This document shows, one piece after another, positions 22,880-34,200 of a DNA stretch of 64,000 nt. Source of the DNA: Ceriagrion tenellum (lineage: Eukaryota > Arthropoda > Insecta > Odonata > Coenagrionidae); assembly GCA_963169105.1 (NCBI GenBank), contig OY720639.1:85666593-85730592 (forward strand), written 5' to 3'. The notes beneath the pieces are model-generated. The model did no database searches. It was given only the letters and a program-made list of their open reading frames with translations, and was not told the DNA's origin. Position numbers and translations under genes: made by a program. Numbering within the stretch: the stretch's first letter is position 1; each line of letters starts with the position of its first letter.

Positions 22880-24585
22880 TGCTACTAGGGTAATATCTGA
22901 TCTGGAAGTGATCTGTCACTGGTCTGGATTTGAAACATCTTGAGGCATCTTTAAAACCCAGACCAGTTCAATCCAGTAAGAGACAACTTCCAGATTAGAT
23001 TTTAGTCTTCCAGAGGTGTAACAGACCAGTTTCAGATCAGTTACAAACTAAATATTTTTACCTGGGTGGAAATTAATAGTATCTCAATTCTCATCGTTCA
23101 ATTGTTCTTATTGTTCAATTCTTATCGTTCTTAGGAACCACAAGTTGCTACCTCCTTACACAGAGTTTTTCTTCAATGCTGCATAAGTACATCCTCCCTA
23201 TCTTCATACTATATTTATTTCTCCCCCTTCCTTGCTAACCTTGTCATTCTCCTATTTCATTTTTCAGCATCTTATCTCCACCGCAGTGGCGTACGGGACC
23301 TGCCAGCAGGCAGAACACCAGATGATGATTCCACCTTTTTCTCATATCTTCTTGCAGCCTCCACTCCTCACCCACTGCTCCAAGCACTTCATCATCTACT
23401 TACCCACTCCTTGAATACTTCCGCTCAATTCTAAACCACTGTCATTGACAGATCTGTACGATTCAGTATCGAGTGAGGATCTTCACACGATGCCAGATAC
23501 GACCCCTGGTTCTGTATCCATGTATGTTGTTACCCCTAGCAACATGCATGAATGACTTCAGAGATCAACATAGCAACACAGTGGATACATAAAAACAAAC
23601 AAAACTGTGCCCCAAGAATGTTAAGTTCCCTCTGGCTTCACGCATATTATTCGCCGTGAAAGTACCAAAAATGTGTGCCCTCAGTCCTTGTCAACATTTC
23701 TCTTCCATTTTGAGATAACACCTCTTTTACCACTGCAGTTCCCCCTCTAATATCCGAGCAACTATGCAGGGTACGTACTGGTAAGTCATTTACAATATGC
23801 AAGACCTGAGATTTTCGTCTTAACGCTCCGGAGGATTTGATGTCATGTTTTGAATTTACGAGAGCTGGAAAGACTATTTTAGCAGAGAAGCATTCACAAG
23901 CTTGAATACACAATCACCAACAAATATCTGTCACTTTTCAGCCGAGATATATCTCCGAGTTTCCACCACCACGAGTAGGTATACCACCGAGCTTCAGTAG
24001 TTACTCAGACGAGACGATTCCGCCGCGCAAAACTCTTATATACAAGGTATAATAATGAAAATGAGGAGTACGTAGTAACCCGGTTTCTGCTAGGCAACAG
24101 TCTTAACATAAATGACAAGGAAAACTTATCGGAACGCAATGGCTTTCCTTCAAAATCCACGACAAGACGGCAGCCGTGAGAAAATAAGCTGAACCTTAAG
24201 ATGGAAAAAATCATTTTCACACAAGACTAAATGGGAACAGAAAAGTAAAGGCTTGTTGCATATGAAGTTTACTGTTCTTTCGAATTATAAAATATGTCTA
24301 CAAATAATTAATTAAAAAAAAAATAAATACGAATGAAATGACATAAATTTTATCCTGTAAAGTATACTCCACTCTTTACGCGCGCATTCGTACTCTTTTG
24401 GTCCATTTTCACGCTGATGGCGCCAACGAGTGTTTATGTTGTTTTCTTGTCTTTCAATGGTGACTGTGCAATGGCTAAACTGTTGTTTATCTCAGTTAAA
24501 GAAATAGGTTTGTACATTTGCTTCCGTGAAACGCAAATCATCGCATTCTCGTAATGAACTCTAAAGTTGTCCATTAACTTACAAA
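22880..24585. other. Upstream region of SMUG1, no other gene supported
   Basis: From 22885 to 23050 there are several CTGGTCTGG, CAGACCAG and GATCTG words in both orientations. A minus-strand TGTATATAAGAG near 24050 resembles a TATA box followed by CpG-containing sequence, but no coding exon follows it convincingly. The 200 bp before the SMUG1 start contain ACGCGCGCATTCG and GATGGCGCCAACG, consistent with a CpG-bearing promoter near 24380-24440. Confidence 0.35.
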
Positions 24586-26167
24586 ATGAATTGCTTCAGT
24601 GGTTCCGCCTCGGACCCCGTTGAAGATAACAGAAGACCATCTGACTATTCTGTGGCCGATGGACTTCTGGCTATAGAGAGTGCATTAAGTAACTGTTTAA
24701 ATGACTTGAAATTTACTTCCCCTGTCGGTTACGTTTACAATCCCTTGGACTATGCCTTTCATCTTCATTCAATGTTTGTTAAAAAATACTGTGACTCGAC
24801 GAAGAGATTATTATTCCTCGGCATGAACCCTGGTCCATGGGGAATGGCGCAAACTGGGGTTAGCCACATCCTTATGTTAAAGCCTTCATTAAGTCAGTGA
24901 AGTTTCGTGTATGGCAGTTGTGAAAGTGATCTCTGAAAGCAATAGTAAAGAAATTAATGGATTACCGTATGGTTTAGCACCATATGACCCATGTTTGACA
25001 AAAATAGTAATTTTCTGTCTCGTGGAAAAGATGTTTAAAGTCGTTAACTTTACTTAACTCAGAGCTCGTGTTCAGTTAATGTTCTTTTAATTCTGTGTCA
25101 TTATGTCGTTTTGTTCAGTAGCCATTGTCAAATTACTACCATTCTGAAAAAGCTGTGTGATTTTAACATTTTAGATACCTTTTGGAGAAGTGTCCGTGGT
25201 TCGAGACTGGTTTGAGCTGAATGCAGAAGTTGGTCGCCCTTCAAGGGAACATCCTCAACGTATTATTCAAGGTTTATCTTGCAGTCGAAGTGAAACAAGT
25301 GGGCGTCGTTTTTGGGGACTTCTTCGTCGGATATGCACAACACCAGAACGTGCTCTAGCCAATGCAGCCGTCTACAACCACTGTCCATTACTACTATTGT
25401 CCGAATCTGGTCGGAACATCACACCCGCGGAATTGAAGGTTAATTCATTCATTATTTTATCATTTGTGTTGCTGGCACAGGTTCAAATTAGGAGACAGTG
25501 TGCTATATACCAACCCGCCTGAAATGTTACTATTCCTTTTTATTCTAGAAGGAACAATTGGATCTTATAAGAAAACCGTGTGATGCAGCGTTAGTGAGTG
25601 TGTTGAGACTTCTTCAAGTTGGGGTCATTGTGGCGGTTGGGAAATATGCAGAGACAAGGGCGAAGTTCGTCCTCCGAGAAAATCCTGATCTCAAGGAGCA
25701 CATAATGGTGAATGTTGACCATGGTTCAGTAGGTTTTTATCCATATAATTCCATATCTGCTTTTCTTCTAGTTTTGGAAAATGTCCAAGATTGCTACGAA
25801 ATTCAAATTTTATTCATTAGCGGAAGTGATTGCAGAACTAACTAGTACTTATCTCTCTTGGATGCAGTGTTGTTGGTTAAAAATTTACCTTTTCCTACTG
25901 CCATGACATTGTCTTTATTGAAATTCATTTAATGGCAGTCTTGTACTTTTTAATTATGTGCTTGTTGAGTGGCATCAGTTGTTTTTTTATCTAATATTTT
26001 ATCTTTTTACTGGATTTTGGCTGTAGTGCCTTCTTTCTGTTTGTTCACAGGTATTTTATCTAGCACATCCAAGTCCCCGAAACTTTGGCATCAAGGATTG
26101 GGAAGGTTCTTCCTTAGAACTGTTGCAATATATTGGGATTACCTCTTTATTAAAATCAACAGAATAA
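24586..26167 (+). CDS. SMUG1: Single-strand-selective monofunctional uracil-DNA glycosylase SMUG1
   Basis: SMUG1 removes uracil and 5-hydroxymethyluracil from DNA by cutting the base-sugar bond, starting base-excision repair in the nucleus. I join four exons: 24586-24858, 25175-25438, 25549-25728 and 26051-26167, all in phase 0, giving 277 residues (human 270). Family motifs are clear. YNPLDYAF is near residue 50; GMNPGPWGMAQTG is at 79-91, where Asn81 matches the catalytic Asn. It continues across the first intron as IPFGEVSVVRDWF. RFWG lies in exon 2, followed by NHCPLLLL and SGRNITPAEL. HPSPRN at 245-250 carries the second catalytic motif. Borders are ACTGG|GTTAGC, TTTTAG|AT, TTGAAG|GTTAAT, TTCTAG|AA, GGTTCA|GTAGGT and TTCACAG|GT. 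The first donor is slightly weak, but the motif reads through it exactly. The position equivalent to Phe89 in human SMUG1 is Trp85 here. The helix after HPSPRN is shorter and lacks the usual NPQANKGW wording (FGIKDW instead). Confidence 0.93.
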
Positions 26168-28685
26168 GTCCAGTTGAGCCTCTACATCTTCAGTTGAAAA
26201 TTTCATGCTGGTCTAGTAAAGAAGAGAGCTCATCATAAAGGTTTGATCCTTTGATTTTTGTCGTTTCATAAGTTTAGAGTAAACTGATGCTGGTCGGCAG
26301 CTGTTTGATCAATCATTTTTTAACACAGATGCAAAGTGCATTTGAGATACAAGTTTTGGAATGCTGTCTCCTCAATACTATCACAGGATTTTGGAAATAA
26401 TGGGAAAAGAAAATAAGTCAAAATTAAAGTAAATATCGCTCAAGTCGAAATTTAGAGGGGCATATTAGTTCAGATACGTACTACTCTTGAGGTGGAGTAC
26501 CCTACACAAAGATAAGATCTGCTTTAACCATGGATATCATTAGAGTTGCCATTAGGCTGAGTAAGTTAATATGAGTTGAATGATTTTGTGAGTACCTACC
26601 ATGGGCATAACTCTAAATCATGGTGGCAAGTTATAAAGGGGGGTTTTGAAAAATTCTAATTAGGATTTTTGCTGTTACACCAAATGAAAGTGTTGGTGAA
26701 AATGGCTGATGAGCCTGGTACAATACAGCGTACCATGTACTGTGTATTTATGTAAGTGCACCACAAAGCATGTGGGGTGTTAGTGATTCTTCCAAGCGGA
26801 AGGGAGGGAAAATATATTGGAAAAATTATGTAAGTGAAATGATAGTGCAGTATGGGCGATACTTCATGGCAGTTGCTTGTACAAATATTTACATCAAGTT
26901 GGTTCCTAGTGGAAGGGATTGCCCAAGTTTTGAGGGGAAATTTGAGCTGATGGCTGTCAACAATGCTGCTGCAATTATTCTTTTCTCAAGATAAGAGTAA
27001 TTTCAGGTGAAGGTGGGGAAAGTTTGTAGCACATTGAATGACAATATTTGCAATCCTAGGTAAGCACGAGCCTACCCAGTTGAGGTACCTATTTAAAGAA
27101 TTGGATTGAGAGTAGCTGACAGCTTTTCAGTGTATGTGAATGATATAATGAGAGTTTTAAAATTGACATTTAAGGATTGTGACCAACCGACACATGATGG
27201 ATCAATTGGTCTTACCCCTTCCCCAAATGGAGAAAGATTGTAAGCAGTGGGCCCTCTCTGTGAAAGGCTCTACTGTGCCTCTTACAAAAGAATATTTTAT
27301 TGGTAGACTGCAGTTTCATTGTTACACTTAGTTTCAATTCAATCTCATCTTGAAAATGATACTGAAGCATTGAAACCACAGTTAGCCAATATACTAAGTA
27401 CAAAGTATTCTTTATTATGAAATGCAAGAAGTAGACAAAGTGCAGCCTGAAACTTTTTAATGTATACTGTGCAGCTTGGTAGGTTAATTAGGGAGGTGAA
27501 CTACAACTGAAGGGTGTTGTAGACCATGAAGGATAGTATTTATTTTCATGGATGGATGGATGAACGCCTTAGTTTTTTACTAAAGTACATTTAAATAAAA
27601 ACTATGTATCAAAACTGGAAATTAAAAGGATCCATTGAAACAGGATAATATTTAAAAGCATCAAAGAGCATTAGCCTTTGCATTACAGAAATTTATGTAT
27701 TTGATTAACTGTAGCTAGAAAATATATCAATATCAGACATGCTATGAAATGCTTATTTGAAATGAACTTAGTTGAAACTGATCAATGGAAATGAAGTAAC
27801 CATAATTGATCTTAAATATTTCGTGAGATGGTGCACTCAAAACTCCACCCAAACTGTTGGAATGAAGAGGAACTTTTAATTAACCTTATCTTAAATCTCA
27901 GGACATTCAAGAATATCCATTACATCTACATAGACATACTACCCTGAAAGCCATTGCATGGGCCTTTAGCAGGGGGTGTTTGGACACCAGCCATGTAAAG
28001 ATGTAAGGGATAAGGTTTTGGGAGGTGAAATGATGAAGTTAATTATGGGAGTGTATTTAGTGGAGCTCATTTCTTATTGTGGTTGCTTATTGTGTGTGGA
28101 AAGAACGAGTTTTTGTACCTATCTGTCCTGCAATGTATCTCTCTTATTTTATCACTTCTGTCAGACCTAGAAATGTGGTGAGGCATCATGATAATATTCT
28201 CTATGTTGCTCTGAAACACCATTTCTGAATCAACCTAAGCCTAGCGTGTAGCCTCACTAGTCTATTGGTCAATAGGTTGATCAGGAAAGGATTGTTTGCA
28301 TGTGTGGAGATAAACCTTGGGCTTGGATTACCCTGTTCTTATTGAGATACACCTATGACTTCACATTTGAAAAATTTCATGTAATTGACTGGGTATTTAG
28401 GTTTGCTACCGTCCAGGAAACTCTGGAATGGTCAACAATAAAAGAGAAATTAGCCTGGAAATGTTCTCTGCCTAGTCATAATGTGATTGTTTTCAATTTG
28501 TGTGGAGTACCATTTTAAGCACTGTCTGTTGGTGTGTGGGCCCAGAGTTTTTAGTACCTTGCCTGAGTGAGGCAGTGTAGCTCTTACTTGTAGAGATGGG
28601 CCATTCCGATGGTACTGTGGTATTTCATAATTTACTTCGTAATATACCTCAACCCCTGAAACTTACCATAATTTTCAGTAATATT
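26168..28685. other. SMUG1 3' flank and intergenic sequence
   Basis: AT-rich, with possible polyadenylation hexamers (ATTAAA near 26424, AATAAA near 27595) that could serve SMUG1. Open frames are short and without motifs. I see no gene. Confidence 0.4.
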
Positions 28686-28933
28686 TGTAATGTATGTGGT
28701 TCAAAAATAAATGCATTGGTGGAGCCACTTTCCTCGCCTGGACGGTTGTTGCCTGTAAGGAGGCTGTAAGAGGAGGAGAAACTTGGCCTGTGAAAACGAG
28801 CCAGACGCTTCACAAGTGAACTGGATTTTAATGTACGGAGCATGCGCGGCAAAATGTACAATTGCGCCCTCATCTTGCCCGCCACGATACAAATTGTATA
28901 CAAAGCATACACACTTGTAATAGTGTCATTACA
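28686..28933 (+). mobile_element. Probable solo LTR of a gypsy-type element
   Basis: The 248 bp segment starts TGTAATG and ends CATTACA, an inverted terminal pair of the kind that ends LTRs. It begins TGTAATGTATGTGGTTCAAA and then reads ATGCATTGGTGGAGCCAC. About 57 bp of it recur in opposite orientation at 30537-30593, next to a gypsy-like gag on the minus strand. That links it to an LTR element rather than to a DNA transposon. No matching 4-5 bp target duplication is evident: ATATT is on the left and GAGTT on the right. Confidence 0.5.
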
Positions 28934-28960
28934 GAGTTTAGTATATTTGTTTAAAGCTAG

Positions 28961-29402
28961 CTATACGGACTACGGTCAATAATTTTTGAACCCTGGGCCG
29001 GAAAAGTAGTTACAAACCCCACATATCGCACATTAAAGTACGCAAGATAATTGTAGAGATAAATATATAAACTTATGGCTAAATAGAAATAGAATCCATT
29101 GCTCTTTACCGTATCCATAAAAAATCTAAAGCAAGTTTTCACCCTGATACAAAATCTCATGGTCTTCAATAGATTGGGAATCTCATGGGCCACATAGAGA
29201 AAAGTATACTTGCTGGTATTTGCAATGTTCGGGAAAGTAGTGTCTTGATTCAAAGGTCACCTATACGGACTATGGTCAATATTTATTGAACCATGGGCCA
29301 GTAAAGTAGTTACAAACCTCATACACGGCACATTTAAGTATGCGAAATAGGTAAAAAAAATACATGGCATAATGGAAATAGAATCCATCGCTAGAATTAC
29401 CT
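28961..29402 (+). repeat. Two ~145 bp direct repeats, 300 bp apart
   Basis: CTATACGGACTACGGTCAAT at 28961 recurs as CTATACGGACTATGGTCAAT at exactly 29261. The similarity continues through TTTTTGAACC.TGGGCC, AAGTAGTTACAAACC and AATAGAATCCAT, ending near 29110 and 29402. Copy 2 has about 10-15% changes and a short deletion. The 150 bp spacer occurs only once. It could be a 300 bp tandem duplication whose second unit was cut, or part of the neighbouring LTR element. Confidence 0.8.
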
Positions 29403-29549
29403 TCGCTGAAAAATGCTCCCTTTCCTGCTATGCTGTTTTCTTAGCATCCTTAGAACAGCCTGGTACCTCGCAGCACTAAGGCATTTTTCGGCAAATCAGT
29501 CATTGAGATTCGTACTTGCTTCAGCCACTAGACGCCTACTTCAATTAAT

Positions 29550-30290
29550 GGCAGTAAAATGATGAAAAACATGAGAGAAAGTAGTTCGCATAGTCATCAG
29601 CTACGTGTCGCTGCGTATGTTAGTTTCCACCCCCCCACCCCTTCTCGCAACGCAAAGGGAATGGGTTTCCCCTATCCCTCTAAACGGAAGTTTCGCCTCC
29701 TCTTACAGCCCTCCTTAGTTGCCTGGTACCCCTGGTGCTCTGCAAGGAAATCCTTTGGATCCTCAAAGAAGCGGTGTCCTTGTCAGCTGCTTCCAGGGCC
29801 ATGGCAGTGTTCACTGCTTTCTCATACATAAGATCATTCTTGCCCAGCAGACACTTTTTTATGGTCTCGCTGTGCAAGCCGCTGACTAGCTGATCTCATA
29901 AATAGTCTGCTTGGTTTTCTTTAAACTTTAAGTGAGTGGATAGCCTTTTTAATTGCACTATATAATCGAAAATACTTTCGTGCTCTAACTGCTGGCGTAA
30001 GCTAAATTTATAATGTTCTGCAATGAACGATGGCTTTGGATATAAATGTTCCAACACAATTTGCACCTGTTCTTTATACAGTTTAGCACTCTGCTTTTGC
30101 AGAGTTCATAAATCTTTCAGCAAGTTGTGCATCTTAACTCCTACTACAGTTAGTTGAGTACTCACTTTTTTCTTGCTTCTAATACAATTACAGTCCACGA
30201 ACAATTCGAAGCGTTCAATATACGAGGACCAAGACTCCTCGGCACAGTCAAAAGTTCTGATTGCCCCAATGAACGCCATTGGATGCACCT
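29550..30290 (-). pseudogene. Decayed gypsy-type gag
   Basis: Read on the minus strand from 30288, the frame gives FDCAEESWSSYIERFELFV and then TQLTVVGVKMHNLLKDL. A frameshifted stretch around 29900-30090 reads like VQIVLEHLYPKPSFI and LRQQLEHESIFDYIVQLKRL. The frame from 29877 gives HSETIKKCLLGKNDLMYEKA and VNTAMALEAADKD. This is the gag pattern of Ty3/gypsy retrotransposons common in arthropods: W..Y.ERF, then Y....Y.L..L, then L..Q.S..EF...L..L, then RE.LLG..LT...A...A..ME.A. No zinc knuckle, protease or pol follows, so the element is truncated. Stops break it into at least three frames. Upstream, near 30364-30385, TTGGCGACCTGCCAAATTGG could include the primer-binding site. Confidence 0.75.
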
Positions 30291-30359
30291 TCGTACGTCT
30301 CTTGCATAATTACAAATTATTTCCACGAAATACTGTCATTTAGTTGAAAATTAGCCTCG

Positions 30360-30593
30360 TCGCCAATTTGGCAGGTCGCCAAATTGACAAGCTAAGTTAG
30401 GGAAAAGGGCGGGTTGGACCCGAAAATGAGCAACTCTGTGGCTACTAGGCATGCATGGTGGATCGACCTTACTTCAGGCAGGGCTAGGGCATGACTGACA
30501 ACTGCAGGTCAAACAGGTGATCACGAGAGGTGAGGAGGCGAGGAAAGTGGCTCCACCAATGCGTTTATTTTTGAACCACCTACACTACAATAT
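30360..30593 (-). mobile_element. LTR fragment next to the gag pseudogene
   Basis: On the minus strand 30593-30537 reads TGTAGTGTAGGTGGTTCAAA and then GCATTGGTGGAGCCACTTTC. This is almost the same as the start of the solo LTR at 28686 on the + strand. It lies upstream of the gag pseudogene in the gag's own orientation, where a 5' LTR is expected. The rest, down to about 30365, does not match the solo LTR, so the two are either subfamilies or rearranged copies. Confidence 0.55.
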
Positions 30594-31281
30594 TCATGAG
30601 TGGTACTTCAAGATACTGAAACTTGAGGCTTCAAAGAGATGAAAAAAAAATTAAGTTGTATCTCATCCCTTATTTGGATTGTAGTATGTTTTTATTCTTT
30701 CATTGTTTGTGATTACCTTTTATGTCAAACGTTATTTTTGATAGCCATGGTCATTACTTCTCTGTTTAGATCGAGGACTCATATCTACTTCTAAATTAAA
30801 TTGAATTCTCTCGTGTTTTGAATTCATTGGTATAATACATTGATGGGAAAGGGTGTTTTATGTAATAAATTTTCAACATGCCTTATAAAAGTGTGCATAT
30901 AAGTATGTTCATAGTAACATATGAATGTTTTGAGTGGTGTGTAATATGACCCTATCATTATAAAGTTTTTCATTTTTATCTTGTTTCAATGGCACAATAA
31001 TGAAGCGATTAATTTGCCTTGAAATAGATTAGTAAAATTGTGAGTATGCTCTATATTTACACTTTGAAAACTGATAATTTCAGTTGGTACCTTGTTCATA
31101 TATGTAGTTGTTTATTCTCTGCCCTCTGTGCTTCCCTCTTTCTTAAAAAACTAATCATGACTTAACATCCACTCTTATCTCTTCCTTTATTCTCTTTCCA
31201 TTTGAGTTGCTGGAAACTCTGAAAATTCAGTGCTGATTTGCTTATTACAGGTTAGAGTGGTCAAAATTGCCCTTGTGTAAG
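30594..31281 (+). promoter_or_regulatory. ADAT2 upstream region with a probable 5'-UTR acceptor
   Basis: AT-rich sequence without a CpG-dense promoter. Just before the ADAT2 start, TGCTTATTACAG at about 31239-31250 is a plausible splice acceptor 31 nt upstream of the ATG, so the 5' leader may be spliced from a distant exon I could not locate. Without such splicing, transcription would start in the CT-rich tract at 31170-31200. Confidence 0.35.
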
Positions 31282-34200
31282 ATGGCAGAAGCAGTAGGAC
31301 CTGTAGAAAAAGAGGAATGCCAGAAGAGTTGTGACACGGGTGAACAAGATGAGATGTGGGACTTGTCCCGCTACCCTCTGGCTGAAAGGGCTTTTGAATT
31401 GGCCAGAGAGGGATTAGCTGCTGGTGAAGTTCCAATCGGATGTGTTTTTGCTTACTTCCCTGATGACATCAGTACTCAAGATAAGCCCTTGCAGCCAATT
31501 ATCATAGGTAAATAAGATATTTTAATTACAGATTTATGTTGGGTTAGTGATAAATGTAGCTGTCATGGAGCTTGATGGCTCTTGTTTGTGCAAAGTTGGA
31601 TGTAGGGAAGCGAAATGTATTCATAGGAGGGAGAATAGGAGCAGAGAGCACCTGGTAGCTATTCCTGCCAGCTAAAGCTTTTGAGGGCAAGAAAGTGCGG
31701 AGCACCAAAAATAACACAAGAGGCTGCCTTTTGGGTATGCAAGATACAAAATAGGCTGCACACATTTTATGTACTGTGTCTTCTGCATCTTTTGTTTCAT
31801 TGTAATCTGCTGTAATTTGCAATTTGTTGGAAGCTGGATAAATTTCCAATGAGTTATAAATTGTAGACAACAAAATGACTGCTTTGTTGTGTCATGCTAC
31901 ATATGACAAGAACATGTTTTTTTTTTGGTATCCAAAAAGAGAAGAAGGGACTCTTTAAATTTCTGCTTGAGGCTTTCGCAGCGCTGTAGTGCTGGTACTT
32001 CCATGGTTTCCGGGTTTCGCTGCGTGTCGTTATCTAGACAATGACGTTTCATGGCCAATGCTGGCCACATCTTCAGATCAGGTTCCGAATGCCGGGTGGT
32101 GGAATTGGGCATCTATATGTACGGTCCTCAGGGTGGCCTTCTAGTATTGCAACCAATCAGTGTCGAGGACCCCGATTTTGGCGTGATTGTACTCAGAAGT
32201 CTTTTCCAAGTGTTGTGGTGTCTGTGGCCGTCATCTCTATGAAATTATCTTTTGCTTTCTCTATTTCAATAGCCTCCCGGATGAGTCGAGGGAAGTAAAT
32301 CTTTTCTTTGGCCAAGACTCGTGCGTCAGCTGTCAATATGTGATGTCTCGGGTTGGAGAAGGCATTCTCTGCAACGGCTGACTGCGTGCAGTGCTTGTTT
32401 TTGAGAGCCCTTTGGTGTTCACATGAACGGACCGAAATCGCCCTCTTCGTTTGCCCCACATACTTCTGGCCACAGCTGTAGGGAATCTCATATACTCCTT
32501 CGTATTGGATATCCGGGATTTTGTCTTTCGGTTTTGGTAGAATGTCTCCAATTTTCGTCACTGTGCTATATCTCAGTGTGATATCATGTTTTTTCATGAT
32601 TCTCCCGATCCTTTCCATCGTTCCTGAGACGAACAGTAGCGTCGCCAACCCTTTTGGTTTTTGAGTCTCCTTTGTCATCTTCTCCTCCTGCTGTCCTCAT
32701 CATGGTCCTGATAAGGGCCTTGGAGTATCCGTTCTTCATGAGTGTCGCCATGATGTGTTGTTTCTTCTTCTTTCGCAACTTTTCATCTGATATTGTAGCG
32801 GCCCGATGAAGAAGGGTTCTCTCAAGTGATCTTTTGATCTGAGGGTGATGATGGGAGGTGGAGTGCAAATATCTGTCAGTGTGTGTCTGCTTTCGATAGA
32901 CACAGTGACCTAGCGATCCGTTGTCATTCCTCGATACTTCTACATCCTGAAAGGGTAGGCGTCCATCTTGCTCAGTCTCCATTGTCAGTTTTATTGCCGG
33001 GTGCTGGGAGTTTAGGTGCAGGAGAAAGTGGTGAAGTGATTCCATGCCGTGTGGCCAGATGACAAAGGTATCATATATATATCTCAGCCAAAGTCATGGC
33101 GTCTTAGTAGAGGACTCAAAGGCTCTTCTCTCAAAGTCTTCCTTGAATATATTGGCCACTATGGGTGACAAAGGGGACCCCATTTCAGTGCCGTTAACTT
33201 GCTGGTAGAAGCAGTCATTCCTCCGAAAGTATGAATTCTACAGACAGAACTCAATTATCTCAGTGAATTCCTTCAGAGGTCCTTCTTCAGAGAATTTCTT
33301 GATGATTTCCATGGAGTCATCTACAGGAATGCTAGTGAATAAAGATTCTACATCAATACTAACCATTATATCTTCAGGATCTTGCCAAATGGTTTTAATG
33401 ATGTCCGTGAAGTGATAAAGAGTTCCGAACATGAGTTTCTGATTGTCTGGTGAAAGGGTGGAGGACTTAAGCCATGTATTTGGCAATGGCGTAGGTTGGT
33501 GAGTCAATGGTGCTCACAATTGGATGGAGTGGGACTCCATCTTTATGGATCTTCGGAAGGCCGTAGAGCGTAGGTGGTTTGGGTGCCGAAGGAAGGAATG
33601 AGCGTTGCTCCTCCATTGTGAAGGACGAGCGCTTGATTAGTTCTCTTTTTAGTCACTCAATCTTGAGCGTTGGATCCTTCTTTAAGCATTGGTAGGTGTC
33701 CTCAGACAGGAGACTAAGAATTTTCTCATCGTACTCTTGCCTGGAGTGGAGAATGGTGGCATTCCCTTTGTCAGCAGTGAGTATAAGGATACTCTTGTCC
33801 TTTTTCAAATTTCTCAGGGTCAGCCATTCTTGTCTGGTGATGTTGGTCACAGGGGGCTTGGCTCCTCAGAGAATTCTTGCAGTCTCCTCCCATATGTCTT
33901 CAGCCTTGCCCTTTGGGAGCTTCAGTATTGCATTCTCAATGCAGGTGATGAATGCCTCTGTAGGAATAGCGCTCAGAGCAACGGCAAAATCGAGTCCCTT
34001 TCAGAGGATGGATAACTCGGCATCTGACTGTGGTTTATCTGTTAGATTGATGACGGTCTTACAGAGGTCTGCATCGTCTGTGGTAGGGTGTTGTCTTTGG
34101 TGATATTTCAAAATGATGCTGAAATGACAGGTCATACAAAAATCAAAGGTACTTAGCAGAAGTCTCGTATATATCTTTATTTCTCCTTAAAATTGCTCAT

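Noticed and set aside
23647..23913. 88-codon minus-strand frame ending EGTHFWYFHGE
   Set aside because: It has no ATG near its start, a stop lies immediately upstream, no splice acceptor opens it, and no family is recognisable.
26770..26994. 74-codon + frame downstream of SMUG1
   Set aside because: It starts after several stops in AT-rich sequence with no promoter, splice or domain evidence.
28957..29253. 98-codon minus-strand frame
   Set aside because: It spans the first 145 bp repeat and the spacer. The second repeat copy does not preserve the frame, and the composition is that of AT-rich random sequence.
33689..34103. Two + strand open frames of 108 and 135 codons
   Set aside because: They are opposite the Penelope-like RT on the minus strand, which gives the recognisable protein.
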